DNA of 64,000 nucleotides, taken from NCBI GenBank assembly GCA_910579505.1, contig CAJTTZ010000001.1, forward strand, positions 62,001-126,000, read 5' to 3'. Each line of letters opens with the position of its first letter. Positions within the stretch are counted from its first letter, which is position 1. Shown piece by piece: positions 43,151 through 52,628 of the stretch. This DNA is from an uncultured Lachnospiraceae bacterium. Its GTDB lineage: Bacteria > Bacillota > Clostridia > Lachnospirales > Lachnospiraceae. A program made the translations under genes and the position numbers. The notes beneath the pieces were generated by a model, which did no database searches, was not told where the DNA came from, and saw only the letters and a list, made by a program, of their open reading frames with translations.

Positions 43151-45820
43151 ATGAAACCATATGGTGTAAATGAACTGCGAAGGATGTTCCTCGACTTTTT
43201 TGAGAGCAAGGGACATTTGAAGATGAAGAGTTTTTCGCTGGTGCCCCACAATGACAACAGCCTGCTTCTGATCAACTCCGGCATGGCGCCTTTGAAGCCC
43301 TATTTCACGGGGCAGGAGATTCCGCCAAAGAGGCGGGTCACAACCTGTCAGAAGTGTATCCGTACCGGGGATCTGGAGAATGTCGGAAAGACGGCGAGAC
43401 ACGGCACCTTTTTCGAGATGCTTGGTAACTTTTCTTTCGGTGACTATTTTAAGCGGGAGGCTATCGCCTGGAGCTGGGAGTTTCTGACCAGAGTGGTGGG
43501 GCTGCCTGCGGACAGACTGTATCCTTCTGTCTATGAAAACGACGACGAGGCTTTTGATATCTGGAATCACGAAATCGGTATTGCCCCGGAGCGGATTTTC
43601 CGCTTCGGCAAGGAGGACAATTTCTGGGAACACGGCTCCGGCCCCTGCGGTCCCTGCTCGGAAATCTACTATGACCGGGGTGAGAAGTACGGCTGCGGCA
43701 AGCCCGGCTGTACCGTGGGCTGTGACTGTGACCGCTACATGGAAATCTGGAACAATGTGTTTACCCAGTTCGACAACGACGGCAAGGGCAATTATACGGA
43801 GCTTGAGCAGAAGAATATTGATACGGGCATGGGGCTTGAGAGACTTGCCTCCGTGGTGCAGGATGTGGATTCCATTTTCGACGTGGACACGGTGTTTGCG
43901 CTGCGTACAACCGTGTGTGAGATTGCGGGTGTAGAGTACAAGAAGGATTATGAAACGGATGTATCCATCCGCATTATCACAGACCACATTCGTTCCGCGA
44001 CCTTTATGATTTCGGACGGCATTATGCCCTCCAACGAGGGACGCGGTTATGTGCTGCGCCGGATCATCCGCCGTGCGGCGAGACAGGGCAGAAAGCTCGG
44101 TATCAAGGATATGTTCCTCGCTGATCTGGCGGGAACGGTGATAGAGGGCTCCAAGGACGGGTATCCCGAACTGGAGGAGAAGAAAGACTTCATCTTCAAT
44201 GTGCTGAGGCAGGAAGAAAGCAAGTTTAACAAGACCATCGACCAGGGATTAAGCATCCTGAACGAGATGACGGAAGCCGTGGAGAAGGATGGCGGGAAGC
44301 AGCTTGGCGGCGCGGATGCCTTTAAGCTTTACGATACCTTTGGGTTCCCGCTTGACCTGACAAGGGAGATTCTGGAGGAAAAGGGCTTTACGGTGGATGA
44401 GGAAGGCTTTACGGCATGTATGCAGGAACAGAAAGATAAGGCGCGCAAGGCCCGCAAGGTGACCAACTACATGGGCGCGGACGTGACTGTGTACGAGTCT
44501 ATTGATCCCTCCATTACCACGGAGTTTGTGGGTTATGACAATCTGACATATGATTCCAAAATCGCAGTGCTGACCACCGAGACGGAGCTGGTGGAGGAAC
44601 TGGCGGAAGACGAGGTCGGCACGGTGATTGTGGAGCAGACACCCTTCTATGCCACCATGGGCGGACAGGAGGGCGATATCGGTGTGATCTCCACAGGCGA
44701 CGGGGAGTTTCAGGTGGAAAATACCATCAAGCTGCTCGGCGGCAAGGTGGGCCATATCGGCAGGGTGACAAAGGGCAGGATTCAGGTGGGAGACACCGTA
44801 ATTTTGTCGGTAGATCCTGCAAGAAGAACCAATACATGTAAGAACCACAGCGCGACCCATCTTTTGCAGAAAGCCCTGCGCGAAGTGCTGGGCAGCCATG
44901 TGGAGCAGGCCGGTTCCTATCAGGATGGGGAGAGAACCCGGTTCGACTTTTCACACTCCTCGGCGATGACGGCGGAGGAGCTGAAGAAGGTTGAGAGAAT
45001 CGTCAACGAAAAGATTGCGGAAAACCTTGCGGTTGAGACGAAGGTTATGACCATAGAGGAGGCCAAACAGTCCGGCGCGATGGCGCTTTTCGGAGAAAAG
45101 TACGGGGAGACGGTGCGCGTCGTTCAGATGGGAGACTTCTCCAAGGAGCTGTGCGGCGGTACACATGTGAAAGCTACGGGTATGATCGGCTCCTTTAAGA
45201 TTTTGTCCGAGTCCGGCGTGGCGGCAGGCGTGCGCCGTATCGAGGCGGTGACAGGCGGCAACGTGACGGCTTACTATCAGAAACTGGAAGAAGAGCTGAA
45301 TGCGGCGGCCAAGGCGCTTAAGACAAGTCCCGCAAATCTGGTGGAGCGGTGCGAACACCTGATGGCGGAGATGAAGGCGCTGCAGAGCGAGAACGAATCC
45401 TTAAAGAGCAAGGCGGCCAAGGACGCGCTTGGCGATGTGATGGACCAGGTGCAGGACGTAAACGGCGTGCAGCTTCTGGCGTCCAAGGTGTCCGGCGTGG
45501 ATATGAACGGCCTCAGGGAGCTTGGCGACCAGCTCAAGGAGAAACTGGGCGAGGGCGTAGTCGTGCTGGTTTCCGAGAAGGAGGGCAAGGTTAACCTGAT
45601 CGCCATGGCGACCGATGAAGCGATAGCGAAGGGCGCCCACGCGGGCAACCTGATTAAGGAAATAGCAGTTTTTGTAGGTGGCGGCGGCGGCGGCCGTCCC
45701 AATATGGCGCAGGCGGGCGGAAAGAACCCGGCAGGAATGGGCAGGGCGATCAATGCGTGTGCGAAAGCTTTGGAAGACCAGATGGAACAGCGGCAGCTGA
45801 CTAAAAAAATCAGACCATAA
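43151..45820 (+). CDS. alaS: Alanyl-tRNA synthetase
   Basis: 889 residues. The class II catalytic core starts at ELRRMFLDFFESKGH; the editing domain has the zinc-binding HSATHLL and CGGTHVKATG motifs; the C-terminal part has the coiled coil and the Gly-rich DHHA1 motif VGGGGGGRPNMAQAGGK. It charges tRNA-Ala and hydrolyses mischarged Ser/Gly-tRNA-Ala. ATG 43151 follows AGGAGG by 11 bases; the frame is open to 43085 but that part is leader. The 173 bases upstream contain small inverted repeats but no T-box sequence. Confidence 0.97.
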   Translation: MKPYGVNELRRMFLDFFESKGHLKMKSFSLVPHNDNSLLLINSGMAPLKPYFTGQEIPPKRRVTTCQKCIRTGDLENVGKTARHGTFFEMLGNFSFGDYFKREAIAWSWEFLTRVVGLPADRLYPSVYENDDEAFDIWNHEIGIAPERIFRFGKEDNFWEHGSGPCGPCSEIYYDRGEKYGCGKPGCTVGCDCDRYMEIWNNVFTQFDNDGKGNYTELEQKNIDTGMGLERLASVVQDVDSIFDVDTVFALRTTVCEIAGVEYKKDYETDVSIRIITDHIRSATFMISDGIMPSNEGRGYVLRRIIRRAARQGRKLGIKDMFLADLAGTVIEGSKDGYPELEEKKDFIFNVLRQEESKFNKTIDQGLSILNEMTEAVEKDGGKQLGGADAFKLYDTFGFPLDLTREILEEKGFTVDEEGFTACMQEQKDKARKARKVTNYMGADVTVYESIDPSITTEFVGYDNLTYDSKIAVLTTETELVEELAEDEVGTVIVEQTPFYATMGGQEGDIGVISTGDGEFQVENTIKLLGGKVGHIGRVTKGRIQVGDTVILSVDPARRTNTCKNHSATHLLQKALREVLGSHVEQAGSYQDGERTRFDFSHSSAMTAEELKKVERIVNEKIAENLAVETKVMTIEEAKQSGAMALFGEKYGETVRVVQMGDFSKELCGGTHVKATGMIGSFKILSESGVAAGVRRIEAVTGGNVTAYYQKLEEELNAAAKALKTSPANLVERCEHLMAEMKALQSENESLKSKAAKDALGDVMDQVQDVNGVQLLASKVSGVDMNGLRELGDQLKEKLGEGVVVLVSEKEGKVNLIAMATDEAIAKGAHAGNLIKEIAVFVGGGGGGRPNMAQAGGKNPAGMGRAINACAKALEDQMEQRQLTKKIRP

Positions 45821-45869
45821 AATAACACTGGTAATTTAAAACATAATAGAATAATTTTACATTTTTCGG

Positions 45870-45897
45870 TTGACTCATAAGGAAAATGTGATATAAT
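45870..45897 (+). promoter_or_regulatory. rpsU promoter
   Basis: TTGACT (45870-45875), 16-base spacer, TATAAT (45892-45897) preceded by TGA, an extended -10. Strong promoter, about 75 bases before the start codon. Confidence 0.85.
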
Positions 45898-45973
45898 TTG
45901 TGTTGTGTGAGAACACGCAAAATAACCCAATCAGTCGAAATACTCTGGGACTGAAGGGAGGTCAGGTGCGGAA

Positions 45974-46150
45974 ATGTCAAACGTAATCGTAAAAGAGAAC
46001 GAGACTTTGGACAGTGCGCTTCGCCGTTTTAAGAGAAGCTGCGCGAAGGCCGGAATCCAGCAGGAGATCCGTAAGCGCGAGCATTACGAGAAGCCCAGCG
46101 TAAGACGCAAGAAAAAGTCCGAAGCGGCAAGAAAACGCAAATATAACTAA
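45974..46150 (+). CDS. rpsU: Ribosomal protein bS21
   Basis: 58 residues, very basic, with the family start MSNVIVKENETLDSALRRFK and the basic tail RRKKKSEAARKRKYN. bS21 sits on the 30S platform and helps start-site selection. AGGTG lies 8-9 bases before ATG 45974 and GGAGG a few bases earlier. It has its own strong promoter and terminator, so it is a single-gene unit between alaS and dacF. Confidence 0.95.
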   Translation: MSNVIVKENETLDSALRRFKRSCAKAGIQQEIRKREHYEKPSVRRKKKSEAARKRKYN

Positions 46151-46156
46151 AAAGTA

Positions 46157-46197
46157 AAAACAGATCTGAGGGATGACTTCAGGTCTGTTTTCTTTTT
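46157..46197 (+). terminator. rpsU terminator
   Basis: AAAACAGATCTGA and TTCAGGTCTGTTTT form a 13-bp stem with one G-T pair, then CTTTTT. It starts seven bases after the stop codon and abuts the family B repeat. Confidence 0.88.
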
Positions 46198-46321
46198 GCG
46201 CATAAGCAAATTCGAGATGCTTCGCATCTCTCATCCGCGTTGCTCGTCATAAACCGACAAAGACAGGTTTACATGCAAGCATGTACCTTGTCTTTGCCAG
46301 TTTCTGACTCTGCTTATGCGC
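46198..46321. repeat. Family B structured repeat, copy 2 (inverted)
   Basis: Ends are perfect 11-base inverted repeats GCGCATAAGCA / TGCTTATGCGC. Inside, GAGATGC-TTC-GCATCTC and a long hairpin CAAAGACA ... ACATGC AA GCATGT ... TGTCTTTG. Its reverse complement lines up with the copy at 22612-22746, including a shared GACGAGCAACGCG-like core. It lies directly after the rpsU terminator. Confidence 0.82.
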
Positions 46322-46382
46322 GCATATTCGTTGTCCCACTCTAATATGTATAGTACAGAAGGAATGGTAGGGGTGACTTAGT

Positions 46383-47567
46383 TTGCAGAGAAGAAGAAAG
46401 CGGGTTGCTGCATGGCTTTTGATGGGAATACTTTTATCGCAGACTGTATTTATGACTATGACCATATCGGTCAATGCCGCGCCGGAGGTGAATACGCCGT
46501 CCTATATCGTGATGGAGGCGTCTACGGGGCAGGTGATCTGTGAGCAGGATGCGGATACCAGACGGAGCCCGGCAAGTATTACCAAGATTATGACGCTGCT
46601 GATTATCTTTGAACATCTAAAGAGCGGCAGGATTCATCTGGAGGACCAGATAACCACAAGCGCTTACGCGATGTCCATGGGCGGATCGCAGGTGTTTCTG
46701 GAGGAGGGGGAGACACAGACGCTTGAGACCCTGATTAAGTGTATTGCGGTGGCGAGCGGCAATGACGCCAGTGTGGCGGTGGCGGAGTACATAGCGGGGA
46801 GCGAAGGCGAGTTTGTCAAGCTGATGAACGAAAAGGCGGAGAGTCTGGGGATGCAGAACACCCATTTTGAGGATTGCTGCGGCCTGTCAGATTCCGACGG
46901 CCATTATTCCTCGGCGAAGGATGTGGCGATCATGTCGAGGGAGCTGATTACGAAATACCCGGAGGTCTTTGACTATACCACGATCTGGATGGAGGATATC
47001 GAGCATAAGACGGCGCAGGGAACAACCACGTTTACGCTCTCCAGCACGAATAAGCTCTTGAAACAGTACGAGTGGACGACGGGCTTAAAGACGGGGTCTA
47101 CCTCCAAGGCGCTTTACTGTCTGTCCGCCACGGCGAACAAGGACGGCATGGAGCTGATCGCAGTGGTGATGGCGGCGCCGGACCCAAAGACAAGATTTCA
47201 GGACGCCATGTCGCTTTTAAGCTACGGCTACAGCGTGAGCCAGATGTATACGGATGAAAATAAAGATCCCCTTCCGGCGCAGAAGGTGGAAGGAGGTATC
47301 GAGGATATGGTGAATCTGGTCTATGAGGGACCATACTCTTATCTGGATACGGCGGGCAACAACCTGAATGAGATTGAGAAGGAGGTCAGTCTGCCGGGCA
47401 CAGTGACTGCGCCCATCGCGGAGGGAGACGCCATCGGCGAGGCGGTCTACAAACTGAACGGGAAAAGAATCGGAAGCGTGTCCATCCTGGCGGCAAAGGG
47501 TGTGGAGAAAGCGCAGTACAAGGATTACTATAAGAAAGTATGGGGGCTTTATCTGATGAACCGTTAG
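46383..47567 (+). CDS. D-alanyl-D-alanine carboxypeptidase, DacF/PBP5 family
   Basis: 394 residues. Signal peptide WLLMGILLSQTVFMTMTISVNA, then the three penicillin-binding motifs: S65-I-T-K68, SGN in AVASGNDAS, and KTGS in GLKTGSTSK. A C-terminal PBP5-type beta domain follows (VNLVYEGPYSYLD). It trims the terminal D-Ala from peptidoglycan stem peptides outside the cell. Start is TTG 46383, with AGGGGTG about 9 bases before; no ATG fits. Unlike E. coli PBP5 it ends without a clear amphipathic anchor. First of two such enzymes in this region. Confidence 0.9.
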   Translation: MQRRRKRVAAWLLMGILLSQTVFMTMTISVNAAPEVNTPSYIVMEASTGQVICEQDADTRRSPASITKIMTLLIIFEHLKSGRIHLEDQITTSAYAMSMGGSQVFLEEGETQTLETLIKCIAVASGNDASVAVAEYIAGSEGEFVKLMNEKAESLGMQNTHFEDCCGLSDSDGHYSSAKDVAIMSRELITKYPEVFDYTTIWMEDIEHKTAQGTTTFTLSSTNKLLKQYEWTTGLKTGSTSKALYCLSATANKDGMELIAVVMAAPDPKTRFQDAMSLLSYGYSVSQMYTDENKDPLPAQKVEGGIEDMVNLVYEGPYSYLDTAGNNLNEIEKEVSLPGTVTAPIAEGDAIGEAVYKLNGKRIGSVSILAAKGVEKAQYKDYYKKVWGLYLMNR

Positions 47568-47774
47568 AAAAAATGCCGGTACAGGGCTTTACCCTGTGTG
47601 GCAAAGCCGCCGTTAACAGAACAAAAGTTCACAGATTGCGGTGAAACAGGGGGTATGATACACTGTATGGGTGGCTGTCTCGCAAATGCGACGGACGGTC
47701 ACCTTATCTTGTGCAAATAAGGGATGCGGCACATCTTGCGTATGTTTATGCCTGTTTACCGGGCAGGGAGGAAT

Positions 47775-48638
47775 ATGATAGAAGGTATTTTGGCGGCAGT
47801 GATCGCGGTTATCTGTATATGTCTGGCTGCGGCGGTATGGGACAGCAATCGTTTTGTGACGGTGCCCTATGAGATCAGATCCGACAAAATTACCAGGCCG
47901 TGCCGGTTCGTGCTTCTTGCCGACTTACACAATAAGTCTTTCGGAAGGGAAAACAACAGGCTTCTCGCAGCGATTGAAGAGAGCTCGCCGGATGGAGTTT
48001 TAGTGGCGGGGGACATGCTCACAGCAGTAAGGGGCGCGGATTTTGGCCATGCGCTTTCGCTGATGGAGAAGCTTGCCGCCAGGTACAGGATTTATTACGG
48101 CATGGGTAACCACGAAAGCCGCCTGGGACTTTATCCCGATGGCTATCCGGGGATGTATGAAGAATATATGTCCGGGCTGAGACGGGCGGGCATTGAGCCG
48201 TTAATCAATGAAACGGCATATCTGCCGGAGTGCAACATCGCTGTCTGCGGCGCGCAGATTGACAGGACATATTATCGGCATTTCAGGCGAAGGCCCATGG
48301 AGGCATTCTATCTGCCTGCGATTTTGGGAAGGCCTGACCGGGAAAGGTTTCAGCTGTTAATTGCCCACAATCCGGTGTATTTTGACATGTATGCAAAGTG
48401 GGGAGCGGACCTGGTGGTTTCCGGGCATGTGCACGGGGGCATTATGAGACTGCCGGTCCTGGGCGGCGTGCTTTCGCCGGCGATGACGCTGTTTCCCAAG
48501 TATGACGGCGGTATGTTTAAGGAAGACAAAAGCACCATGATTCTGAGCAGGGGACTGAACAGCCACACGCCCCCGATCAGAATTTTTAATCCGGGAGAGC
48601 TGATTGTGATTGATCTTTTGCCGGAAAAAGTGAATTAG
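47775..48638 (+). CDS. Membrane-anchored metallophosphoesterase
   Basis: About 287 residues. One N-terminal membrane helix (GILAAVIAVICICLAAAVW) anchors a calcineurin-type phosphoesterase domain: DLHN (metal-binding Asp and His), GDML, GNHE, AHNP and GHVHGG, the five conserved blocks. It belongs to the YkuE-like group, some of which act on UDP-diacylglucosamine-like lipids, others unknown. ATG 47775 has GGGAGG very close (3 bases), ATG 47724 is an alternative start with 17 more residues. It ends 19 bases before scpA, so it may be cotranscribed with it. Confidence 0.82.
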   Translation: MIEGILAAVIAVICICLAAAVWDSNRFVTVPYEIRSDKITRPCRFVLLADLHNKSFGRENNRLLAAIEESSPDGVLVAGDMLTAVRGADFGHALSLMEKLAARYRIYYGMGNHESRLGLYPDGYPGMYEEYMSGLRRAGIEPLINETAYLPECNIAVCGAQIDRTYYRHFRRRPMEAFYLPAILGRPDRERFQLLIAHNPVYFDMYAKWGADLVVSGHVHGGIMRLPVLGGVLSPAMTLFPKYDGGMFKEDKSTMILSRGLNSHTPPIRIFNPGELIVIDLLPEKVN

Positions 48639-48657
48639 GACAGAGAGAGGACAGGCT

Positions 48658-49440
48658 ATGGCAATTCCTGTGAAGCTTGAGGTGTTTGAAGGCCCGCTGG
48701 ACCTGCTTTTGCACCTGATTGACAAAAATAAAGTTGATATTTACGATATTCCCATTGTGGAGATTACCGAGCAGTATCTGGATTACATCAAACAGATGGA
48801 GACGGAGGACATGAACGTCATGAGTGAGTTTCTTGTCATGGCGGCCACTCTGATCGACATTAAGTGCCGGATGCTTCTGCCGAAGGAAGTGAACGAGGAG
48901 GGCGAGGAGGAAGATCCCCGTGCAGAACTGGTGGAGAAGCTGCTAGCCTATAAGATGTGCAAGTACATGTCCTACGAGCTGCGCGACCGCATGGTGGACG
49001 CGGAGAGGAACCTCTATAAAAAACCGACGCTGCCGGCGGAGGTGGCGCAGTACCGCCAGCCGGTGGACTATGAGGAACTGATCGGGGATATGACGCTTAA
49101 TAAGCTGCACGAAATTTTCAAGCAGATGATGAAGCGACAGGTGGACAAGATTGACCCCGTCAGAAGCACCTTCGGGAAGATTGAGAAGGACGAGATCGAC
49201 CTGGATTTAAAAACCACCTATGTGGAGGCATATGTGCGCAGTCATAAGAAATTCAGCTTCCGAAAACTGTTGGAGAAACAGTCCAGCAAGATGGAAGTCA
49301 TTGTGACTTTTCTTGTGATTCTGGAGATGATTAAGACAGGTCGGATCGGCATCGAGCAGGAAGATACTTTTTCGGATATTATTATTACGGCGCGGGAAAA
49401 TGCGGACAGCGAACCGCTGCAGCTTACAAGCGTCAGCTGA
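48658..49440 (+). CDS. scpA: Segregation and condensation protein ScpA
   Basis: 260 residues, kleisin subunit of the SMC-ScpAB condensin. Typical start VKLEVFEGPLDLLLHLIDKNKVDIYDI (N-terminal SMC-binding helices) and a C-terminal winged helix (KFSFRKLLEKQSSKMEVIVTFLVILEM in pattern). GAGAGGA precedes ATG 48658. scpB follows after 29 bases, forming the usual pair for chromosome condensation and segregation. Confidence 0.95.
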   Translation: MAIPVKLEVFEGPLDLLLHLIDKNKVDIYDIPIVEITEQYLDYIKQMETEDMNVMSEFLVMAATLIDIKCRMLLPKEVNEEGEEEDPRAELVEKLLAYKMCKYMSYELRDRMVDAERNLYKKPTLPAEVAQYRQPVDYEELIGDMTLNKLHEIFKQMMKRQVDKIDPVRSTFGKIEKDEIDLDLKTTYVEAYVRSHKKFSFRKLLEKQSSKMEVIVTFLVILEMIKTGRIGIEQEDTFSDIIITARENADSEPLQLTSVS

Positions 49441-49469
49441 GGAATACGTGGATTTAAGAGGGAACAGAC

Positions 49470-50039
49470 ATGGATAAGAAGAAGGCGAAGGCAGTTCTGG
49501 AGGCGATTTTATTCACCATGGGAGATTCGGTGGAGATCGACAGGCTGGCGGCGGTGATAGAAGATGATAAGGATACCACAGTCAGGCTCCTGGAGGAGAT
49601 GGCGGCAGATTACCAGAAGGCGGACAGGGGGATTGGGCTGACGACTCTGGACAATGCGGTGCAGATGTGCACGAAGAGCGAACTCTACGAATATCTGATC
49701 AAAATAGCGAAGACGCCTAAAAAGTTCGTGCTCACCGATACGCTTTTAGAAACCCTCTCTATCATTGCATACAAGCAGCCTATTACCCGTCTGGAGATCG
49801 AGAAAGTGAGGGGCGTGAGCTGCGACCACGCGGTAAACCGTCTGCTGGAATTTGACCTGATCGCGGAGGTGGGCAGGCTGGACGCGCCCGGACGACCGCT
49901 TTTGTTCGGGACGACGGAGCAGTTTCTGCGGAGTTTCGGGGTGAAATCCATTGAGGATCTGCCGGAGCTTTCGGCAGTGCAGATAGAGGAGTTTAAGCAG
50001 CAGGCGGAAACCGAGGTGGAAATGCAGCTGGATATATAA
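49470..50039 (+). CDS. scpB: Segregation and condensation protein ScpB
   Basis: 189 residues with two winged helices; the conserved segment SIIAYKQPITRLEIEKVRGVS (given as a marker) and the GRPLLFGTTEQFLRSFG stretch identify ScpB. It forms a dimer that binds the ScpA middle region. Part of the scpAB pair; the flagellin gene 173 bases downstream has its own promoter. Confidence 0.95.
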   Translation: MDKKKAKAVLEAILFTMGDSVEIDRLAAVIEDDKDTTVRLLEEMAADYQKADRGIGLTTLDNAVQMCTKSELYEYLIKIAKTPKKFVLTDTLLETLSIIAYKQPITRLEIEKVRGVSCDHAVNRLLEFDLIAEVGRLDAPGRPLLFGTTEQFLRSFGVKSIEDLPELSAVQIEEFKQQAETEVEMQLDI

Positions 50040-50057
50040 TTTTTCGTTAAAAAAGAC

Positions 50058-50085
50058 TAAGGATATCGGATAGATACGCCGATAT
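50058..50085 (+). promoter_or_regulatory. Sigma-28/sigma-D-like flagellar promoter
   Basis: CTAAG (TAAG at 50058-50061), 16 bases, then GCCGATAT (50078-50085), close to the flagellar consensus TAAA-N15-GCCGATAA. It also contains the 7-bp inverted repeat ATATCGG/CCGATAT. It fits control of the flagellin gene by the flagellar sigma factor. The leader would be about 120 bases. Confidence 0.7.
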
Positions 50086-50212
50086 ATAACATATATTAAT
50101 TTATCGAACAGAAACTATAAATTCTCAATTTCCCTGAACATGTAAAGTGGCCTGTAAAACCGACTGCAACGAATGAAGGCATGGAGGCGGATTTCGGCGG
50201 GGAGGGGGTAAA

Positions 50213-52078
50213 ATGCTCTCTGTACAGACAAATATGCTTGCGGCAAATGCGAGCCGCCAGCTGGGCATTAACACAAAAAAGAATGCCGGGCAATCAGAGA
50301 AATTATCTTCAGGATACCGCATCAACAGGGCCGCGGATGATGCGGCAGGTCTTTCTATTTCCGAAAAAATGCGCAGACAGATAAGAGGGCTGACACAGGC
50401 CGCAGTTAACGCACAGGACGGGATCTCCATGGTGCAGACCGGGGAGGGTGCGTTAAATGAAGTGCACGATATGCTGCAGCGTGCCAACGAACTGGCGGTA
50501 AAGGCCGCTAACGGCACATGGAAGGACGATGACCGCGCGATGGTTGACGCAGAGATTCAGCAGTTGAAGACGGAGATTGACAGGACCGCGGAAAATACCA
50601 GATTTAATGAAATTGAGCTGTTTCCAGATGACGGGCTGATGCCGGCGTCAGGGCAGCCAAGCATTTATGCGTACGATCTTGCTTATCATATGGAGGACGG
50701 GGTGGCGACTGTCAGCCGGATGTACAGTAACGCAGCGGACGCGGCCGCAGCGGCGGGCCGTGCGGCTGTGAATCCGACTCCGTCAGGCGGGGCGCTGGCG
50801 GCAAAAATAGCGACAGAGTTTATACCGAAGGCGGCGGCGCAGATATTTGACAGGTTCCCATCCCTGAAAAACGAGATTGGCAGCGAGACGCTGAACATTG
50901 AGATACAGGTTGTCTCATTGGATGGGGGCGGCAAAAAACTTGCACAGGCGGGATACAGATACAACCCGTCCGGCAGTCCGGCGGACAGAGGGTATAATCT
51001 GAAAATTCAGTTTGACACCAGCGACTTTAGCCTGGCGGATGCGGATGGGACGGGAAATATGGCAATGGCCCTGCAGTCCACCATCGCGCATGAACTGATG
51101 CATTCCGTGATGCAGTATGTGATGCCGATTAAGATGGCTAAAGAGCTGCCGGACTGGTTCACTGAGGGAGTCGCCCAGCTTTCGGGAGGTGGTTTTCCCA
51201 CGAATTGGAATAACGAGCTGATAGCCTATGCGAAAAATATGACGGACGAAAACGATACCAGTCAGGATGCGGGCATTCAGGCATATTTAAAGAAATATTC
51301 GCCGGCAGGCAGACCTTACGGCCACGGATATCTGGCGTGTGCCTATGCAGGATGGCTTGCAAACGGCGGCGGTGCAGTGACAGGCGCTAATATTGCAGCG
51401 GGTATGGATAAGATAATGGGTGAACTGATCAACGGAAGCTCCCTTGACGCTGCGATACAAAAATGTACAGGTATGACATCATCTGTGCTTACGGGCAGTA
51501 TCACGTCCGGCAGCGGCGGCGCGCTGGAATTTGTCCGCAGATTATCTTATCAGTCTCTGGGAGGGGCGGGCTCCGTAATCACGTCCTCGCTTAAAGTGAG
51601 CGGGGTGCTCGACGGGACAAGCGGCGGCATCGGAGGCGGTCCGGGCGGCCCGTCAAATCAGCCTGCCGGCGGAACGCCCGGCAGCGGATGGCTTGGGCTG
51701 TCGGTTGGAAGCGAGGTGGGACAGCACATTGAAGTGCCGCTCTATCAGATGAGCGCAGATGCGCTGGGGCTGGCGGATACCAATGTGAAGACAGCCGGCG
51801 ACGCCGACATGGCAATCGACGCGATCAAAGCGTCGATACGGATGGTCAGCACGGTGCGGAGCGAATATGGCGCGCTGCAGAACCGCCTTGCGCATTTGAT
51901 CAATAATCTGAACAATATTGTGGAGAATACGACGGAGGCGGAATCCCGGATCAGGGATGCTGATATCGCAAAAGAGATGGTAGATTATTCCAACAGCCAG
52001 ATATTAATGCAGGCGGGAGCGTCTGTGCTGTCACAGGCAAACCATCAGTCGGAGATGATACTCAGTCTTCTCGGCTAG
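50213..52078 (+). CDS. Flagellin with an inserted zinc-metallopeptidase domain (flagellinolysin type)
   Basis: 621 residues. Residues 1-135 are a flagellin N-terminal D0/D1 domain (MLSVQTNMLAANASRQLGIN; LSSGYRINRAADDAAGLSIS) and the last ~110 are the matching C-terminal coiled coil (DADIAKEMVDYSNSQILMQA, ending SLLG). The variable middle is replaced by a peptidase domain with H293-E-L-M-H297 and E318 in WFTEGVAQL, a gluzincin-like zinc site (peptidase MA-like). Thus the filament surface would carry thousands of peptidase units. Flagellinolysins were described in Clostridium haemolyticum; this is a clear relative. A Gly/Pro-rich linker precedes the C-terminal domain. GGAGGGGG lies 4 bases before ATG 50213; promoter at 50058-50085. 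No other flagellar genes are in the window. Confidence 0.92.
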   Translation: MLSVQTNMLAANASRQLGINTKKNAGQSEKLSSGYRINRAADDAAGLSISEKMRRQIRGLTQAAVNAQDGISMVQTGEGALNEVHDMLQRANELAVKAANGTWKDDDRAMVDAEIQQLKTEIDRTAENTRFNEIELFPDDGLMPASGQPSIYAYDLAYHMEDGVATVSRMYSNAADAAAAAGRAAVNPTPSGGALAAKIATEFIPKAAAQIFDRFPSLKNEIGSETLNIEIQVVSLDGGGKKLAQAGYRYNPSGSPADRGYNLKIQFDTSDFSLADADGTGNMAMALQSTIAHELMHSVMQYVMPIKMAKELPDWFTEGVAQLSGGGFPTNWNNELIAYAKNMTDENDTSQDAGIQAYLKKYSPAGRPYGHGYLACAYAGWLANGGGAVTGANIAAGMDKIMGELINGSSLDAAIQKCTGMTSSVLTGSITSGSGGALEFVRRLSYQSLGGAGSVITSSLKVSGVLDGTSGGIGGGPGGPSNQPAGGTPGSGWLGLSVGSEVGQHIEVPLYQMSADALGLADTNVKTAGDADMAIDAIKASIRMVSTVRSEYGALQNRLAHLINNLNNIVENTTEAESRIRDADIAKEMVDYSNSQILMQAGASVLSQANHQSEMILSLLG

Positions 52079-52131
52079 TGTGCTGACCTGTTCACTTTCA
52101 GTCAAATCGCACACTGGCAGTTCTGGTCAGG
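52077..52131 (+). promoter_or_regulatory. Overlapping inverted repeats between flagellin and zinc-ribbon genes
   Basis: AGTGTGC pairs with GCACACT and, overlapping it, CTGACC pairs with GGTCAG. The two stems cannot form together. There is no T run, so this is not a plain terminator; it may weaken read-through or affect the next ribosome site. Confidence 0.35.
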
Positions 52132-52147
52132 AAAGGAGCATGGGGAG

Positions 52148-52522
52148 ATGGGAAAAATAGTCAGGGTTGCCTGCGCAGCATGTAAGAGGGAATGGCAGTG
52201 CATGACCGGCTGCGGGCTGTCGCATGCGCTGTTAGAAAATGTGGTTCAGGAGTTTCCGGCACAGATCGAAAAAAAGGTAATGGAGGAGACTGCGGAAGAC
52301 TTTCCCGTATTTGAATTTGGCTACTGTATTTCCATATGCGGCGGCTGCGGCAGTATCGTGAGCGTTCCTGTAGTGAAGCTTGAGGAGAGTCATGCGGAAT
52401 ATGTCGGACCGTGTCCGGTATGTCAGGGCGCCGTGACGCTGATTGCGGATATAAGCGAGGCAGCCTGTCCGGCGTGCGGGGAAAAAACGCTTATAGCCGA
52501 AGAGACGGGAAGATGGGATTAG
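52148..52522 (+). CDS. Small zinc-ribbon protein of unknown function
   Basis: 124 residues with four cysteine pairs: CAAC (residues ~9-12), CGGC (~65), CPVC (~91) and CPAC (~107), so one or two zinc ribbons. The middle is a short helix-rich stretch (HALLENVVQEFPAQIEKKVMEE). No signal peptide or membrane segment. GGAGATG-type site AAGGAGC lies about 9 bases before ATG 52148. It is encoded 69 bases after the proteolytic flagellin on the same strand; whether it serves that protein is unknown. Confidence 0.65.
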   Translation: MGKIVRVACAACKREWQCMTGCGLSHALLENVVQEFPAQIEKKVMEETAEDFPVFEFGYCISICGGCGSIVSVPVVKLEESHAEYVGPCPVCQGAVTLIADISEAACPACGEKTLIAEETGRWD

Positions 52523-52628
52523 TTTTTGGGACGGAGAAACGCCGCAGGGATAAACGACAGGCGGAAACGATGCATAGGAAGGCGCGGAATGTGCATATAA
52601 ATTAACGATGAAACAATCGGGTTAATGT

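Noticed and set aside
47568..47774. Hairpin ACAGGG/CCCTGT after the first carboxypeptidase
   Set aside because: Short stem without T run; not convincing as terminator or regulatory element.
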